The position numbers were made by a program, and so were the translations under genes. A stretch of 64,000 bases of DNA from NCBI GenBank assembly GCA_018127085.1, contig CM030724.1:434001-498000 (forward strand), written 5' to 3'. This DNA is from Pneumocystis sp. 'macacae' (taxonomy: Eukaryota; Ascomycota; Pneumocystomycetes; Pneumocystales; Pneumocystaceae). Under the pieces are notes generated by a model. That model ran no database searches, had not been told where the DNA came from, and worked only from the letters and a program-made list of their open reading frames with translations. This document shows, piece by piece, positions 1 through 14,500 of the stretch; the first letter of the stretch is position 1, and each line of letters starts with the position of its first letter.

Positions 1-31
1 AATTAAATCTTTAAAATTCAAAAATAGTTAA

Positions 32-2784
32 ATGGGTAAATCAAGAGCAAAACAAAGAAAACAAGGAGATAAATGGTATTATCTTGCAAAAGAACAAGGA
101 TATAGATCACGTTCATCATTTAAACTTATTCAACTGAATAAAAAGTATCATTTTTTGGAAAAAACAAAGGTCTTAATTGATTTATGTGCAGCACCTGGAG
201 GGTGGCTTCAAGTAGCATCTAAATATTGTATTTCTGGATCCTTAATATGTGGTGTTGACTTGATTCCGATTAAACCAATCCCAAATGTTATAACTTTTGT
301 AGAAGATATTACTACAGATAAGTGTCGTGGAAAACTTCGACATTATTTGAAAACGTGGAAAGCGGATACGTATGTTTGTAAAACTTATATTGTATTATTA
401 TCGATTTTTTGATAGTATTCTCCATGACGGCGCACCGAATGTAGGAGTATCATGGCTTCATGATGCATACTCTCAAACAGAACTTGTTCTAATGTCTTTA
501 AAGATAGTTGTAGAATTTTTGATTCATAACGGTCTTTATAATAGTTTTTTTATTTAAAATTTAATATTTTAGGTACTTTTGTTACTAAATTATTTCGATC
601 AAAAGATTATAATAATTTATTATGGGTTTTAAATCAACTATTTAGGAAAGTAGAAGCTACTAAGCCACTTGCTTCAAGGTATTATTATTAGAAGGATCTA
701 TTGATATAAAAATAACATGAATAAGGGATGTCTCTGCAGAAATTTTTGTTATTTGCCAAGAATATAAAGCACCTGATAAAATTGATCCAAAATTTTTTGA
801 TCCAAAATTTGTTTTTGAAGATTTACCTGATTCATCGCAAGATCATAAATCAAGAGTATTTAATCCTTCGGTATATATCTGGGCTATAGTTTTATTTTCA
901 AATATTAATTTCTTAAGAAAAAAAGACGCCAAAGAGATGGATATGAAGATGGAAATTATATTCAACATAAAACCATAAGTGTAGAAGATTTTTTGATGTC
1001 GAATAATCCAATTGAGATTTTAAGCATTGCAAGTGCTATTAGTCTTGATGATAGAGATTTAAAAAATTATAAAGGAATAAAAGATTTAGATATTACTACT
1101 AAAGAAATTATTGCATGCTGTCAGGATCTTCGTGTTCTTGGAAAAAAAGATTTTCGTGGTTTACTTAAATGGAGAATACTTGCTAGGGAAAAGCTAGGTT
1201 TAATTGAAAAAAAAGAAAATAATTCATTAGAAAAAATTGAAATAGAACCATTAAATGAAGAGGAGGAAATTGAAGAAGAGGTTTTTATTTCTATGCTGCT
1301 TGGTGTTTTATTAATAAGAATTATAGATGAAAAGGTTGAATAATGAGGAAATCATGAGAAAAAAAAGAGAAAAACGACGGATATTAGAATTAAAACAAAA
1401 AAATATTCGGCGTATGCAATTGGGAATGATCGAAGCTATGGATATTGGGCTGGAACAAACTGATATGATTGAAGAGGAATCTTTCTTTAAAATACCTTCT
1501 AATGAATTAGATAAATTAGAAATTGAAGACGAAAAAATAGATTTGATTTCAGATGATATTAATGCAACAGAATTTATAACTACAGAATTTGAGGATACTG
1601 AAAATGAGTTAGACAATTTAGAAGACGAACTTCATCAAATGTATTTATATATTATTTTTAGTAATTTTAATATATTTTAGGTATGAATACTATCTATCTA
1701 GAAAAAAAAAGAAACTTAAATCAAAAGCTAATATTGATTTTGATGATGATGGTGATATTAAATTAAATAATAGAGAAGATGCTCTTTTAAAAGAAGAACC
1801 GAGTTTTGATTTTAAGGAAAATAATAAATTGGATCGATGTAGTCTAGAAGATATTTCAGAAAGTTCTGAATATTCAGACTTTAAAGAAAGGAAGAAATTG
1901 AGTCGGAAAGCACAGCAGTTTTTTGATAATGATGTTTTTAAGATTCATAATAATTTTCAAGATTTTGATATTAATAAAGAAAGCATGAAAAACAATTCAT
2001 CAAAAAATATTAGGAATCAAATTAAATCGCCTTTGAAAGTACAGAGAAATAATTTGCTTGATGATAATGTTAAAATACTATATGAAAAAAATATAGAAAA
2101 TAATCAAGTTGTTTTAGTACAAGAAAATAAAAATAAGAGAAAATCAGGTTTTTTTTTTTTTTTTAAAAAAAAAAATAACATTGTATATTAGAAATAGATA
2201 TTATAACAGCTGAGGCAATGGAATTGGCTCAAAATATAGCTTCTGGGAAAAAATCTAAAAGAGATATTATTGATGATGCTTATAATAAATGGTCTTTTCA
2301 AGATAATGATAATCTTCCGGAATGGTTTTTGGATGATGAGAAAAAGCATAATAAAAGAAATATCCCTGTTTCTAAAGAGGCTGTTATGGCTATTAGAGAA
2401 AAGATGAAAGCGATTAATGCACGTCCTATCAAAAAAGTATTGGAAGCAAAAATACGTAAAAAGATGAAAGCTATAAAAAAAATGAAGAAAATACAATTAA
2501 AAACAAATTCAATAATCGAAACCAGAGATATGACTGAAAAAGAAAAATCAGAAAGTGTTCGAAAACTTTTAAAAAAAGCTGCAAAATTTCAGTACAAAGA
2601 TAAAGTAAAAATAGTGTTTGCAAAGGGTGCAAATAAAGGGATTAAAGGAAGACCAAAAGGAGTTAAAGGAAGATATAAAATTGGTAGGACTTGTATTTTA
2701 TTATCTTTTTTAATTATCATAGTTGATTCTCGAATGAAAAAGGATCTTAGAGCAGCAAAACGTGTGGCCAAACGAAGAAAATAA
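32..2784 (+). CDS. SPB1: SPB1 27S pre-rRNA 2'-O-ribose methyltransferase
   Basis: A nucleolar AdoMet-dependent methyltransferase of the FtsJ/Spb1 family that acts on the large-subunit pre-rRNA. The start [20 protein letters not shown] is typical of the family. The SAM-binding motif [10 protein letters not shown] lies near residue 52, and the catalytic tetrad is visible: Asp in [10 protein letters not shown], Lys in [14 protein letters not shown] and Glu in KVEATKP. A long acidic/basic linker follows (DUF3381 region), and the Spb1 C-terminal domain ends with [18 protein letters not shown] and [12 protein letters not shown]. The gene has about seven GT-AG introns of 40-50 nt; the first is 370-415, another removes the T-run near 2148-2191, and the last lies near 2685-2725. 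The spliced protein is roughly 800 aa, the usual length. It converges on UNG1 with about 140 bp between stops. Confidence 0.93.
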
Positions 2785-2925
2785 ATACTAATTTAGTTTT
2801 TTATCTTGTAAAATATATAAAGTATTAGTTTTTGAAGAAAATACATTATATATAGTTTCATGATTTCAAAATAATTTATAAAATTTCTTTTAATATGTAA
2901 GATATAGGGTTATAAAAGATGAAAA

Positions 2926-4220
2926 TTACTCTTCATTTGAATCAGAATGGTCTATTGATAAGTCCTCATTTAGCTCTTCTAATGTAATACTAGATTCTAT
3001 TGCTGCTAATTCTTCTTGAGAGAGACTAACACTGGTTTTTTTTTCTTCCTGATTTATTTTTTTAGCTTGGAAATCAGAATGAGTTTTAGGTGTTGTAGTT
3101 GTTGATTTAGTATAATTTTCTAACAGAGGTATTGGTATTGTAGAAGAGTTTACTTGCTCAGTACTAAGACAGTTCCAATTAATTGTGCCATCATCACCAT
3201 ATCTTTTAGAAAGCCATTCATTTGTTTTTTTAAAGTGTCCGCAATTAAAGAATCCTTTACTTGCAGATAATGGACTAGGATGAACGCTTTTTAGAACAAG
3301 ATGAATATTTTTCTATAAAAATTTAAGATATATTTTAATATTAAAGGGAATTATACATCAACATTTTCAACTCTTTTAGCGGCAGGTGATCCCCATGCAA
3401 GAAATACTACTCCATTTACCCTATTCTTTTGTACAGCTTGAATTACTTTATCAGTAAATTCTTCCCATCCTTTTTGTGCATGACTTCCAGCTTGATGTGC
3501 ACGTACTGTTAGAGAAGAATTTAAAAGGAGAACTCCTCTTTTAGCCCATGGTGTGAGTAATCCATTTTTCGGAATATTAAATGATGCATAGTCATTTTGA
3601 AGAGCAATAAATATATTTTTAAGAGACGGAGGAGGTGGTGTAGGTGGACATACAGAGAAACAGAGTCCATGAGCTTGATTATAATTGTGGTATGGGTCTT
3701 GACCAAGGATTACGACTTTAACTGTGTCTAATGGTGTATAGTGTGACCACGAATAAATATCCTTATCTTAGTATCTTAAGTATATGATTTAGAATATTAA
3801 TTAAAATACCTGGAGGGAAAATTGTATGTATTTTTTTTTCTTGTTTTAAAAAGGCTTTAAGCTAGTTAAAAATAAGATTAATTCTATTTTCAATAATATA
3901 TCTTTCCTTTAAAAAATATGGTTTTGTAAGTTCATCTTTTAAAACGTTAAGCCAGCTTTCATGCAGGGACTCAATTTCAAGTCTATAATTATAAGATTTG
4001 ATGTCAAAGATATTTAAGTTTTTGAAAACTTGAGTAGTTCTTTTTGATCCTCTGTTAATCCTTGGATCCACTTTTGTTTATTAAATTTAGTCGTTATTGT
4101 TGCCTGATTGGCACTTTTCGAATGAAAAAAAGACATCATAGATGATTGTTTTTCTCTTTTTTCTGTATTTGTTTTTTTAAATAGAGGATCATGCTCTTTT
4201 TTTCTCTTTTTAAGATTCAT
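2926..4220 (-). CDS. UNG1: Uracil-DNA glycosylase
   Basis: Family 1 uracil-DNA glycosylase, which removes uracil from DNA in base excision repair. The N-terminus is basic and contains [11 protein letters not shown], resembling a PCNA-interacting (QxxLxxFF-like) segment. After the first intron come [18 protein letters not shown], then the catalytic water-activating motif [18 protein letters not shown], and later HPSPLSA with the conserved His. The C-terminal tail after the catalytic domain is an acidic, Ser/Glu-rich extension ending at TAA 2926-2928. There are about five introns. One of them (3862-3906) has no GT donor: the exon-intron junction reads AAAG|GAAAGA, and without removal the frame stops before the catalytic motif (see finding). 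The rest of the gene is conserved, so a functional enzyme is expected if that intron is spliced. Confidence 0.88.
3862..3906 (-). other. Non-canonical GA...AG intron in UNG1
   Basis: A 45-nt segment on the minus strand interrupts the uracil-DNA glycosylase frame between PYFLK and [10 protein letters not shown], which join directly in homologues. It begins GAAAGA and ends AACTAG. It has intron length, AT-richness and a 3' TAACTAG like its neighbours, but the donor dinucleotide is GA instead of GT; a single T-to-A change from GTAAGA would produce it. Reading through gives a stop after about 14 codons. Confidence 0.55.
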
Positions 4221-5601
4221 TTTTGTCCTGAATTATAACTTTTACGTTATTTGTTTCTAAGACAACGTTGAATGTTAGACATGATGGACATTTAAAAATC
4301 GAAATTAATGAAATTTATCTAATCTTTTGTAGAAAAGAATTATTAAATAGTGGTTTATTAAACAGTTTTATATAGTTTTATATATATTTATGGTAAATAA
4401 TATTAGAAATTAATCGAATGAGAAATTGTGAATAAAATTAAAGTTTTTTTCGATTAAAAATAAGTAATATTTATTAAGTTAGTTATTAAGTTATTTCATA
4501 ATCCTAGTATTAACTTTTAAATATTTTGAATGTTTTAATTCATTTGTTTAGTGAATTTAATTGAGGTGATAAGTAAATGAAAAAAGTCCTATATATTTAT
4601 TTTTAATATTTGTTGATAAGATTTTATTTAAAGAAAAATAATAAAAAATATGATTGATTTGATGAATCCATTTATTTTTTATATTGAGAGCACGAAAATT
4701 CATATGAATGCCCGTTTAAAAGGATATGAATATATTGTACCCATAAAATATTATAAAACAACTAGATTAACTAGAAAATATTATTGATATTATTTTTAGA
4801 TACAAGTTTTTATAGTTTGAATTTTATATGTACTTTTTATTTATGTATTCTAAGATTATTTAAAATTAATGTTGAAATTTAAATTTAAAATGAATAGTAT
4901 TAAAATTTATTTTTAGAAATTTTGATATTTTTTGATAAAAGTTTTTAAAATAATATTTATTTTACTATAAATTGGTTTAATGCAAAAAAATTAAGAGGCA
5001 ACGGGTTTATATATATTTAAAATATATTTATTGAATTATAAAGCTAATATTACATAACAAAATAATTATTAAAATATATCCTTTAATAAGATTAAGGACT
5101 TTTATACTTATTCAAATAAACAAAATAATTTATTATTCTTAGAATTAATTTGCAATATTGTAAATATTATTATAAATGTTATTTTTTTGATGGTATCTAT
5201 TTAAATCATTGAGTTTCTGGTTTTTAAGGATTTTTTGAATAATTATTCAAATACTATATAATCATAATTATTTTTTATTTGAGTTAATTAATGAGATACT
5301 TATTTAAAATAGAAAATATATATTTTGTAAATTTCTAAATTCGACATAAATAGTTAATTTTACTTGAGTTATTAGGAAAAAATAATGTTTTAGAAAAAAC
5401 CGATATATATATAATAAATTTTTATTTTAGAAAAAATATTTATAAAATGTTAAAAATTAATGCTATTAGTAAGATTCGTAGAGTATTAAACGTGAATTTT
5501 AAAAAATAAAACCTTTAAAATATTATAGATCTGCAATTGCATATATACTTAACTTAGAATAAATATTATTGATGTAGATTTCGAAAAGATAATATTTATT
5601 T
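4221..5601. other. AT-rich intergenic spacer, no gene seen
   Basis: About 1.4 kb of roughly 80% A+T sequence between the divergent start of UNG1 and the 3' end of the glutamyl-tRNA synthetase gene. No ORF with family resemblance, tRNA or repeat array was found. Homopolymer A/T runs and scattered ATATA tracts only. Confidence 0.7.
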
Positions 5602-7645
<2,044 letters not shown>

Positions 7646-7774
7646 TCAAAATATGTTATCACCGAATATGAAAAGATAGAATAATTAATAAATCTTGGTA
7701 TTAAATTATTTTTTTTATTAAGATTTTATTAAAATGTATAAAATTTTTCAATTTCATTATAATTTTTGAAAGCA

Positions 7775-9245
7775 AGTTAATTAGAATTAATTAAATTGAT
7801 TATTAATTTCAAAAAATAGTGGTTGTAGATACAAGTCTTTATGATATACTTGGAGTAGATCCAAGAGCAAGTCAAACAGATATTAAAAAAGCATTTCATA
7901 AGGTGTGCAGTTATATTTCGTATTAGATTTTATATCTTAATTCCAGGAAGCTTGCATTACATAATCATCCAGATAAAGTGTCAGAATCTGAACGAGAAGA
8001 TGCGTCTATTCGTTTTCGGGAAGTACAGGACGCATATGATGTCTTAAGAGACCCTGAAACAAGAGAAATTTATGATACATATGGTGTAGATGGTGTTCAA
8101 GATTGCAATAATATTATAATGGATGATCTTTATACTCAAATGTTTGAGAATATGGATATAAATGGGGAATTTGTAGAAGAATCTATGCATGAAAATTCAT
8201 TTAAAAATAAAAAAAAAGATGTTTATTATGAGTATGAAGTGACATTAGAAGATCTTTATCAAGGAAAAGATGTTAAAATGGCAGGTACACGTAATATTAT
8301 ATGTCCTGCTTGTAAAGGGTATATATATATCTATTTTAACACGTATTGATGTGTTTTTATTATCAGTTCTGGAAAAAAAGCATATTCGTTTTCTAAAAAA
8401 TGTGTGTTTTGTGATGGAAAGGGTGTGACAATTATATTGAAGCAAATAAAGCCTGGAATGATTATACAACAGGAAATAGAATGTCAAAAATGCACTGGAG
8501 TAGGTGATGTGGTTCAAGAGAAAGATAAATGTAAGAAGTGTAAAGGGATCAAAACTATTAAACAAAAAAATATTTATGAGATTAATATAAGTAAGGGTAT
8601 GGAAGATGGAGAGAAGATCATTTTCCATGGTGAAGCAGATGAAGAGGTATAACATCTTTCTATTAGTTTGTAAGGAGTTAATAAAATAGCCTGGTATAGA
8701 AACAGGTGATTTAGTATTTATTATTAAACAAAAAAAACATGATAGGTTTAAACGACTGGGATGCAATTTGAAATCGGATTTGAATATTACGCTTTCCGAA
8801 GCCCTTTGTGGATTTTCTAGAGTAGTTATTAAAACTTTAGATGGTAGGGGTCTTTACATAACTCATTTACCTGGAAAAGTGTTGTATCCGGGCCAAATAT
8901 TAGTTATACAAAGAGAAGGGATGCCTAAACGTTCGAAAAGTTACGAAAATGGTGATTTATATCTTGAAGTTGTTGTTAAATTTCCACCTGATGGTTTTCT
9001 TCACGAGACACAACTAAAAAATCTTTCAGCTTTATTACCTCCAAATCCAGCCGAAAGTAATGATTTAGGGACAGTGGATACCGTAGAATATGAAATCGGA
9101 TCTATTGAAAATGTAAACTTATTTATTACTTAAATTTTAATTTGATCGAAAATAGATTAAGATAGCTGAATCACAATATAACCAATCAAAAATAAGTGAT
9201 GTTAATGAAAAACAATCATATTCTTCGCAATGTAACAATCAGTAG
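7775..9245 (+). CDS. XDJ1: Type I DnaJ/Hsp40 co-chaperone (XDJ1-like)
   Basis: An Hsp40 that stimulates Hsp70 ATPase and passes on unfolded substrates. The J domain starts DTSLYDILGVDPRASQTDIK and contains the HPD motif (HNHPDKV). In place of a classical Gly/Phe region there is an acidic stretch after YDTYGVDG, as in XDJ1 rather than YDJ1. Four zinc-binding repeats follow: CPACKGSG, CVFCDGKG, CQKCTGVG and CKKCKGIK. The substrate-binding barrels and dimerisation end come next, and the protein ends CNNQ, a possible CaaX farnesylation site like that of YDJ1 (CASQ). No in-frame ATG precedes the J domain; an intron 7776-7819 (GT...TAG) would split the start codon as A|TG, giving MVVDTS. The intron ending at GGAAG before CTTGCATT restores the helix II frame. 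Assignment to XDJ1 versus another type I DnaJ is uncertain. Confidence 0.8.
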
Positions 9246-10180
9246 CGTGTAAATTCTTTTTTATACTTTTTTGCATATATTGCACTAATATACTTATTTC
9301 TAACTTTAATTTTGATTTTGATAATTATTCATTTATATTGATAATACGTTTTCCTTGACCTTGAATATTAAAAGGTTTTAAATGTACCTGTTAGTTTATA
9401 TTTTAATGAACTTATTTTTGGGACTTTCGATAAGTTTTATTGTCGATTACATAAAAAAGATAATATTTGACAGAAAAAATTAAAATAAATAAATCTGAGT
9501 ATTGGATTTTAAAACTCAAATATTTAATTATTTTATATTTTCTGAATGATTTACATTTTAGTAAATTTATTAATTTAAAAAGCTTCTACAATAGAAATCA
9601 AATATTATTCATTTTAATTAAATATATGTATTATTATATTTAAATGTTTTTTATTGTCAACTAGAAATAATAAATTCAACTATATGAAACCGTTTATGAA
9701 AAATAATTTATAAACTTTTAATTCACAATTATTATTTATAAAAAGAGTAAAAAAAATTATTGGTAATATAATATTTTAAAAAATATGTAATTTTCTCTAG
9801 ATCTTATTTTATAAAATAAAATAATTAGATTCAAAAGAACAATAAAAAGGACATGCAAAATTAACTGAAAAATAAATTTCAAGTAAATAAAACTTTTTAT
9901 AAACAAAATAATTAGGTCAATATTAAAAGTTGCATTAAATTCCTAATTAAAACAACAATCTTATTTTTATTATTAATTATTTTTAATAATTTTACATAAA
10001 ACGGAATTAACTTTAAACCAATTTAATGTATATTTCTAAAAATTATTAAAATTTAAAATTTCTTAAGAACAATATATTTACTTGAAAGTTTTTATTTTTG
10101 ATTTTTATTATTTAAAAAGTTAAAACATTCTAAACTCTTTTTTTGTAGAGATTATATCAAAATCTTTAAAAATAGATTTC
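9246..10180. other. AT-rich intergenic spacer, no gene seen
   Basis: About 0.9 kb of highly AT-rich DNA between the DnaJ and PUS4 genes, which are transcribed in the same direction. It presumably holds the DnaJ 3' UTR and the PUS4 promoter. No recognisable RNA gene, repeat array or coding segment was found. Confidence 0.65.
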
Positions 10181-11395
10181 ATGACTAAAGAAGGTATTAT
10201 AGCAATTAATAAACCATCCGGATGGATTTGTACACATATTTTGAAAGGTATTTTTAAATGAAAAATGAAATAATGCTTATTTTTGCAGAATTACAAAAAA
10301 TTTTAAGAAAATCTCGGTTTTATCATGAATTTGTTAATATTCCTGATTATAAACGCCAACGAAAATCAAAAAATTTAAAATATGGGAGAATTAAGGTTGT
10401 TCTTTCTCTAGAATTTTCTTATAATTATTAATAGAAATGCAATTTAGCTTGGTCATGGGGGAACTTTAGATCCTTTAGCTAGTGGTGTACTTGGTATATT
10501 TTTTTATTGAGTTTTATTTTATTTAATAATTCTTTTAGTAGTAGGTATTGGAAAAGGCACAAAAAATCTTGAACAATTCTTACAGTGTACTAAAGTAATT
10601 TACTTTTTTTTAAATTATAATTTAATAATTTAAAGGAATATCAAGTAACTGCACTTTTTGGATGTTCAACTGATACATACGATTCTAATGGAAAGGTGCT
10701 GAAACGAATGCCATGGTCTCATTTAAATAAAGTTATGGTTGAAAAAGCCCTTGATAATTTCAAAGGTAATATATTACAAAAACCGCCAATGTAAAAGTAC
10801 TTTAGTTTTTGAAAATTTTTAATATTTTTTAAGTTTTTCTGCGTTGCATATGAAGGGGAAGCGTTTATATGAATATGTAAGGGAAGGGCTTGAACTTCCA
10901 GAAGAAATAAAATCCCGACCTATTGTCGTTGAATCATTTGATATTATAAGATGGACACATGATCATGAATGGAAAGAACCAAAAGATAGTAATAATATAG
11001 AAAAAGATTTAGAAATTAGTTTGGAAAAAGAGGACAATACAAATTGTAAAAGTGATGGATCTGATTTGTCTAGAAATGATGAAATTGAGATTACAGATGT
11101 TTTATCTGATACTAATAAGCGAAAACTATCTGATAATTTAACTTCATCTGTAAAGAAAAAAGCACCAGCAGTAACATTTCGTGTAGTTGTATCATCTGGT
11201 ACATATATTCGGTCTCTTATTCATGATCTTGGCGTATTTTTAGGTTCTGCTGCACATATAGTAGAACTGATTCGATATCGCCAGGGAAAATATAAATTAA
11301 ATGAAAATACTATAGAATGGTCAAAATTTGAAAATGGAGAATGGGAAAATGACTTTATAAAAGCAATTTCATTGAAAAATAGTTTAGAGCCTTAA
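10181..11395 (+). CDS. PUS4: tRNA pseudouridine-55 synthase (TruB family)
   Basis: Makes the universal pseudouridine-55 in the T loop of tRNAs. The N-terminus MTKEGIIAINKPSGW is the TruB start motif. Spliced exons then give LGHGGTLDPLASGVL, which contains the catalytic Asp, followed by GIGKGTKNLEQFL, EYQVTALFGCSTDTYDSNG and KPPMFSALHMKGKRLYEYVR. A long charged insertion (about 60 residues, rich in Asp/Glu/Lys/Ser) is typical of fungal Pus4. The last conserved block is FRVVVSSGTYIRSLIHDLG. Five short introns break the first 600 bp; the final exon (about 10843-11395) is uninterrupted. The spliced protein is around 330 aa. It lies about 200 bp upstream of RRP5 on the same strand. Confidence 0.9.
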
Positions 11396-11594
11396 AGATT
11401 CTTAAAATAATACTTTAATTATATTGAATATATTTAAAGAAAATACTTTAAAAAAATAGAAGTTTATAGAAAGTTTTTAAAATTGTTTTTAATATATCTT
11501 TTAGTTCATCAAATATAAAAAGACTAACCTTATAAATACTTACCGATTTTCAATAATTCGAGTCAGTTTTGATTAAGCCTTTCGTCTACGGCAT

Positions 11595-14500
11595 ATGCAG
11601 AAATCTAAAAAAAAAAGACTAGAAAGTATCTTAAATAAAGGAAAGGGCGAAGAGAAATCTTTAGAAAGTAACTAATAATAAATTAATAATTTTTCCTTAC
11701 GTAAAGAAGATCACAATACGATTCATAAAAAAACTAATATATCTGAATACAAATTATTATTAAATGAAGAAATAGATTTTCCTAGAGGAGGAAATGATTT
11801 AGAAGAATTAGAGACAATCTATCCTTATGACAAGCTTAAACGGAATGTTGATTTTGATGTTAATTGTTCTTAGTAAAATTTGAAAAATTGATTTATATAG
11901 GAAAATATTTCAGCAAAAAGAATAAAATCAAATAAAGTAAAAAAGTTAAAAGTAAGTAAAAATGAGGGTTATTTTTTTCATGAGAATCTAAGAATTGAAA
12001 GCCTTACGTTTAAGGTAATTATGGTATTTCTTAACAAACATCTAAAAGATTTTTAGACGATTACTAAAGGCACAATTATATTAGGACAAATACAACAGAT
12101 AAATGAATTTGAAATAGTTGTAGCTTTGCCTAACAATTTACTTGGATATGTTTCTATAGAGAATATTTCAAAAGCTTTTTCGTCTCGTTTTAAAAAATCA
12201 ATTGAAGATAATCCAGATAATATCTTGTCTTTAGAAATAATGTTTCATAAAAGACAATGGGTTAGAGCTTATGTTATCTCTACATCTGCTACGCAGTCAT
12301 CAGAAGTTGGTTTATCAATGTCATCAAAAGATAAACAAAAAAAGAAAATAGAACTAAGCCTTGATCCCACATATACTAATGGAAACTTAAATTCGAGTTC
12401 AATTAATGAAAATTTAATTTTGCAGGCATCTGTTGTTAGTGTTGAAGACTATGGATATATAGTTGATATTGGTATTGAGGGAATTTCTGGATTTATTAAA
12501 AAGCAAAATACACAATACTCTGAACTACACGAAGGACAGGTTATTCTATCTACTGTTATAAAAGGCTATAAAAAAGAACGTATTGTTCAACTATCTACTA
12601 ATCTTTCTAAAACAAGAAAAAGACCACTAGTAAATATTTCTAATATTGAAATACTTTTACCCGGAAATCTTGTACAAATTATGATTACGAAAGTTTATTC
12701 AGGTGGTGTTTGTGGAAAAATTATGAATCTCTTGAATGCAACAGCCGATGTATTTCATTGTGGAGATAGTTTATCTAGTATATCTAATAGATTTCAAGTT
12801 GGGAAAACAGTATGATATATTTTTTTTTATAAATAATTGCATAGAACTTATTAAATTCATAGGAAAATGCAAGGATTATTTTTAATTTTGTTGACTATGA
12901 ACCTAAAAAAGTAGGCGTGTCGTTTCTCCGCCATATAATAAATTTTTCGACTATTATGGATGAAAAAGGACTACAAAATGATCCTTTAGAATCTATTCCT
13001 ATAGGCTTTAGAATAGAAGAAGCGATAATTAAAAGAACAGAGCCTGGAATAGGTGTATTTTGTGATATTGGACTTGAAAATATATTTGGATTTGTTCATG
13101 TATGTCTTTTCTTTTAAGAAAAATGACTAAGAATTTTGAGATATCTCATTTATCGGATAACAAAATAGAATCCATATCGCCAACAACAGGTCATTATAAG
13201 GTTAATTCTTCCCATCAAGCTAGGGTAATAGGATTTTCGAATATCGATGGTATTTATATTTTATCTATGTTGAATAGTGTTTATAATCAATCCCATTTGA
13301 GACTTGAAGATTTTACTATTGCTGAATTAATCACTGGAATTATTGAAAAAATTATACCTCAAGGGGTTTTGGTACATATTACTGAAGGAATTACTGGTAT
13401 TGTTCCTATTTTGCATATGTCTGACGTCTTTTTGATTCATCCGGAAAAAAAATTTAAAGAAGGTGATAAAGTCTCATGTAAAGTGAGTTTATTTTTGAAA
13501 AATCTAAATTATTTTTGTTTATTCATTACAGGTACTTAGAATAGATATAATAAAACGAAAACTTATATTGACATTAAAAAAATCATTAATTAATTCGAAG
13601 TACCCAGAAATAACTAGTTATAATAGCATAAAAATTAATATGAAATCATCAGGGGTCCTACAAAATATATTAGATAATGGAGCTGTTGTAGAGTTTTATA
13701 ATGGGGTTAAAGCATTTCTTCCTGTTTCAGAAATGAGTGAGGCATATATTACTAATCCAAAAGAATATTTTAGACTTGGGCAAACAGTTAATGTATATGT
13801 TGTTTCTGTAGATGTTGAATCGCAGAAAATAAGGGTAAGCTGTAAAGATCCTACATTATGGAATAAGGACAAATCTGAGGAATTTAACAAACTAGAACTT
13901 GGATCGTTTGTATCTGGTACAGTTATAAGCAATTCTAATGATGTTATTGTTGTCTCTTTGGATTCAAGTCTTTTGACTGGAATTATTGAACTTGGACATA
14001 TTTCAGATGATGATTTTGATAAATGCAAAGCTATAATATCAAAAATAAAACGTGGAAGTCATTTAAGTGATATGATTGTTTTGAATAAGAAAGAGAATCA
14101 GGGTGTTGTAGTTCTTACTATTAAACCAAGTTTTGTTAAATTATTAAAAGAAGGAAATCTTCCATCAATGTTGTCTCAAGTAAAAATAGGCTCTTGTCTT
14201 CCTGGCTATATAAAAAGTATCCAAAATTATGGAGTTTTTGTAGGATTTGTTGGAGATTTAGTGGGTCTTGTATTAAAACAAGTATTTATTAAATAATATC
14301 TATTGTAATAATATGACTTGTTCATAGAATATGGAAAATAAGTATTCGAATGATTTAGGTTCTGCGCTTTTTTTGAACCAAACTATATTATGTTCAGTTA
14401 TAGATATTGACTTAGAGAAAAAAAGGCTTCAACTTTCAATAAAACATATTAGTATTACCGAAAATATTCCTCAAATATTTACTATAGAAGATTTTAAATT

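Noticed and set aside
9246..10180. A possible non-coding RNA gene in the long AT-rich spacers
   Set aside because: No tRNA-like folds, C/D or H/ACA box arrangements or pol III signals were recognised by eye; covariance-model searches would be needed to say more.
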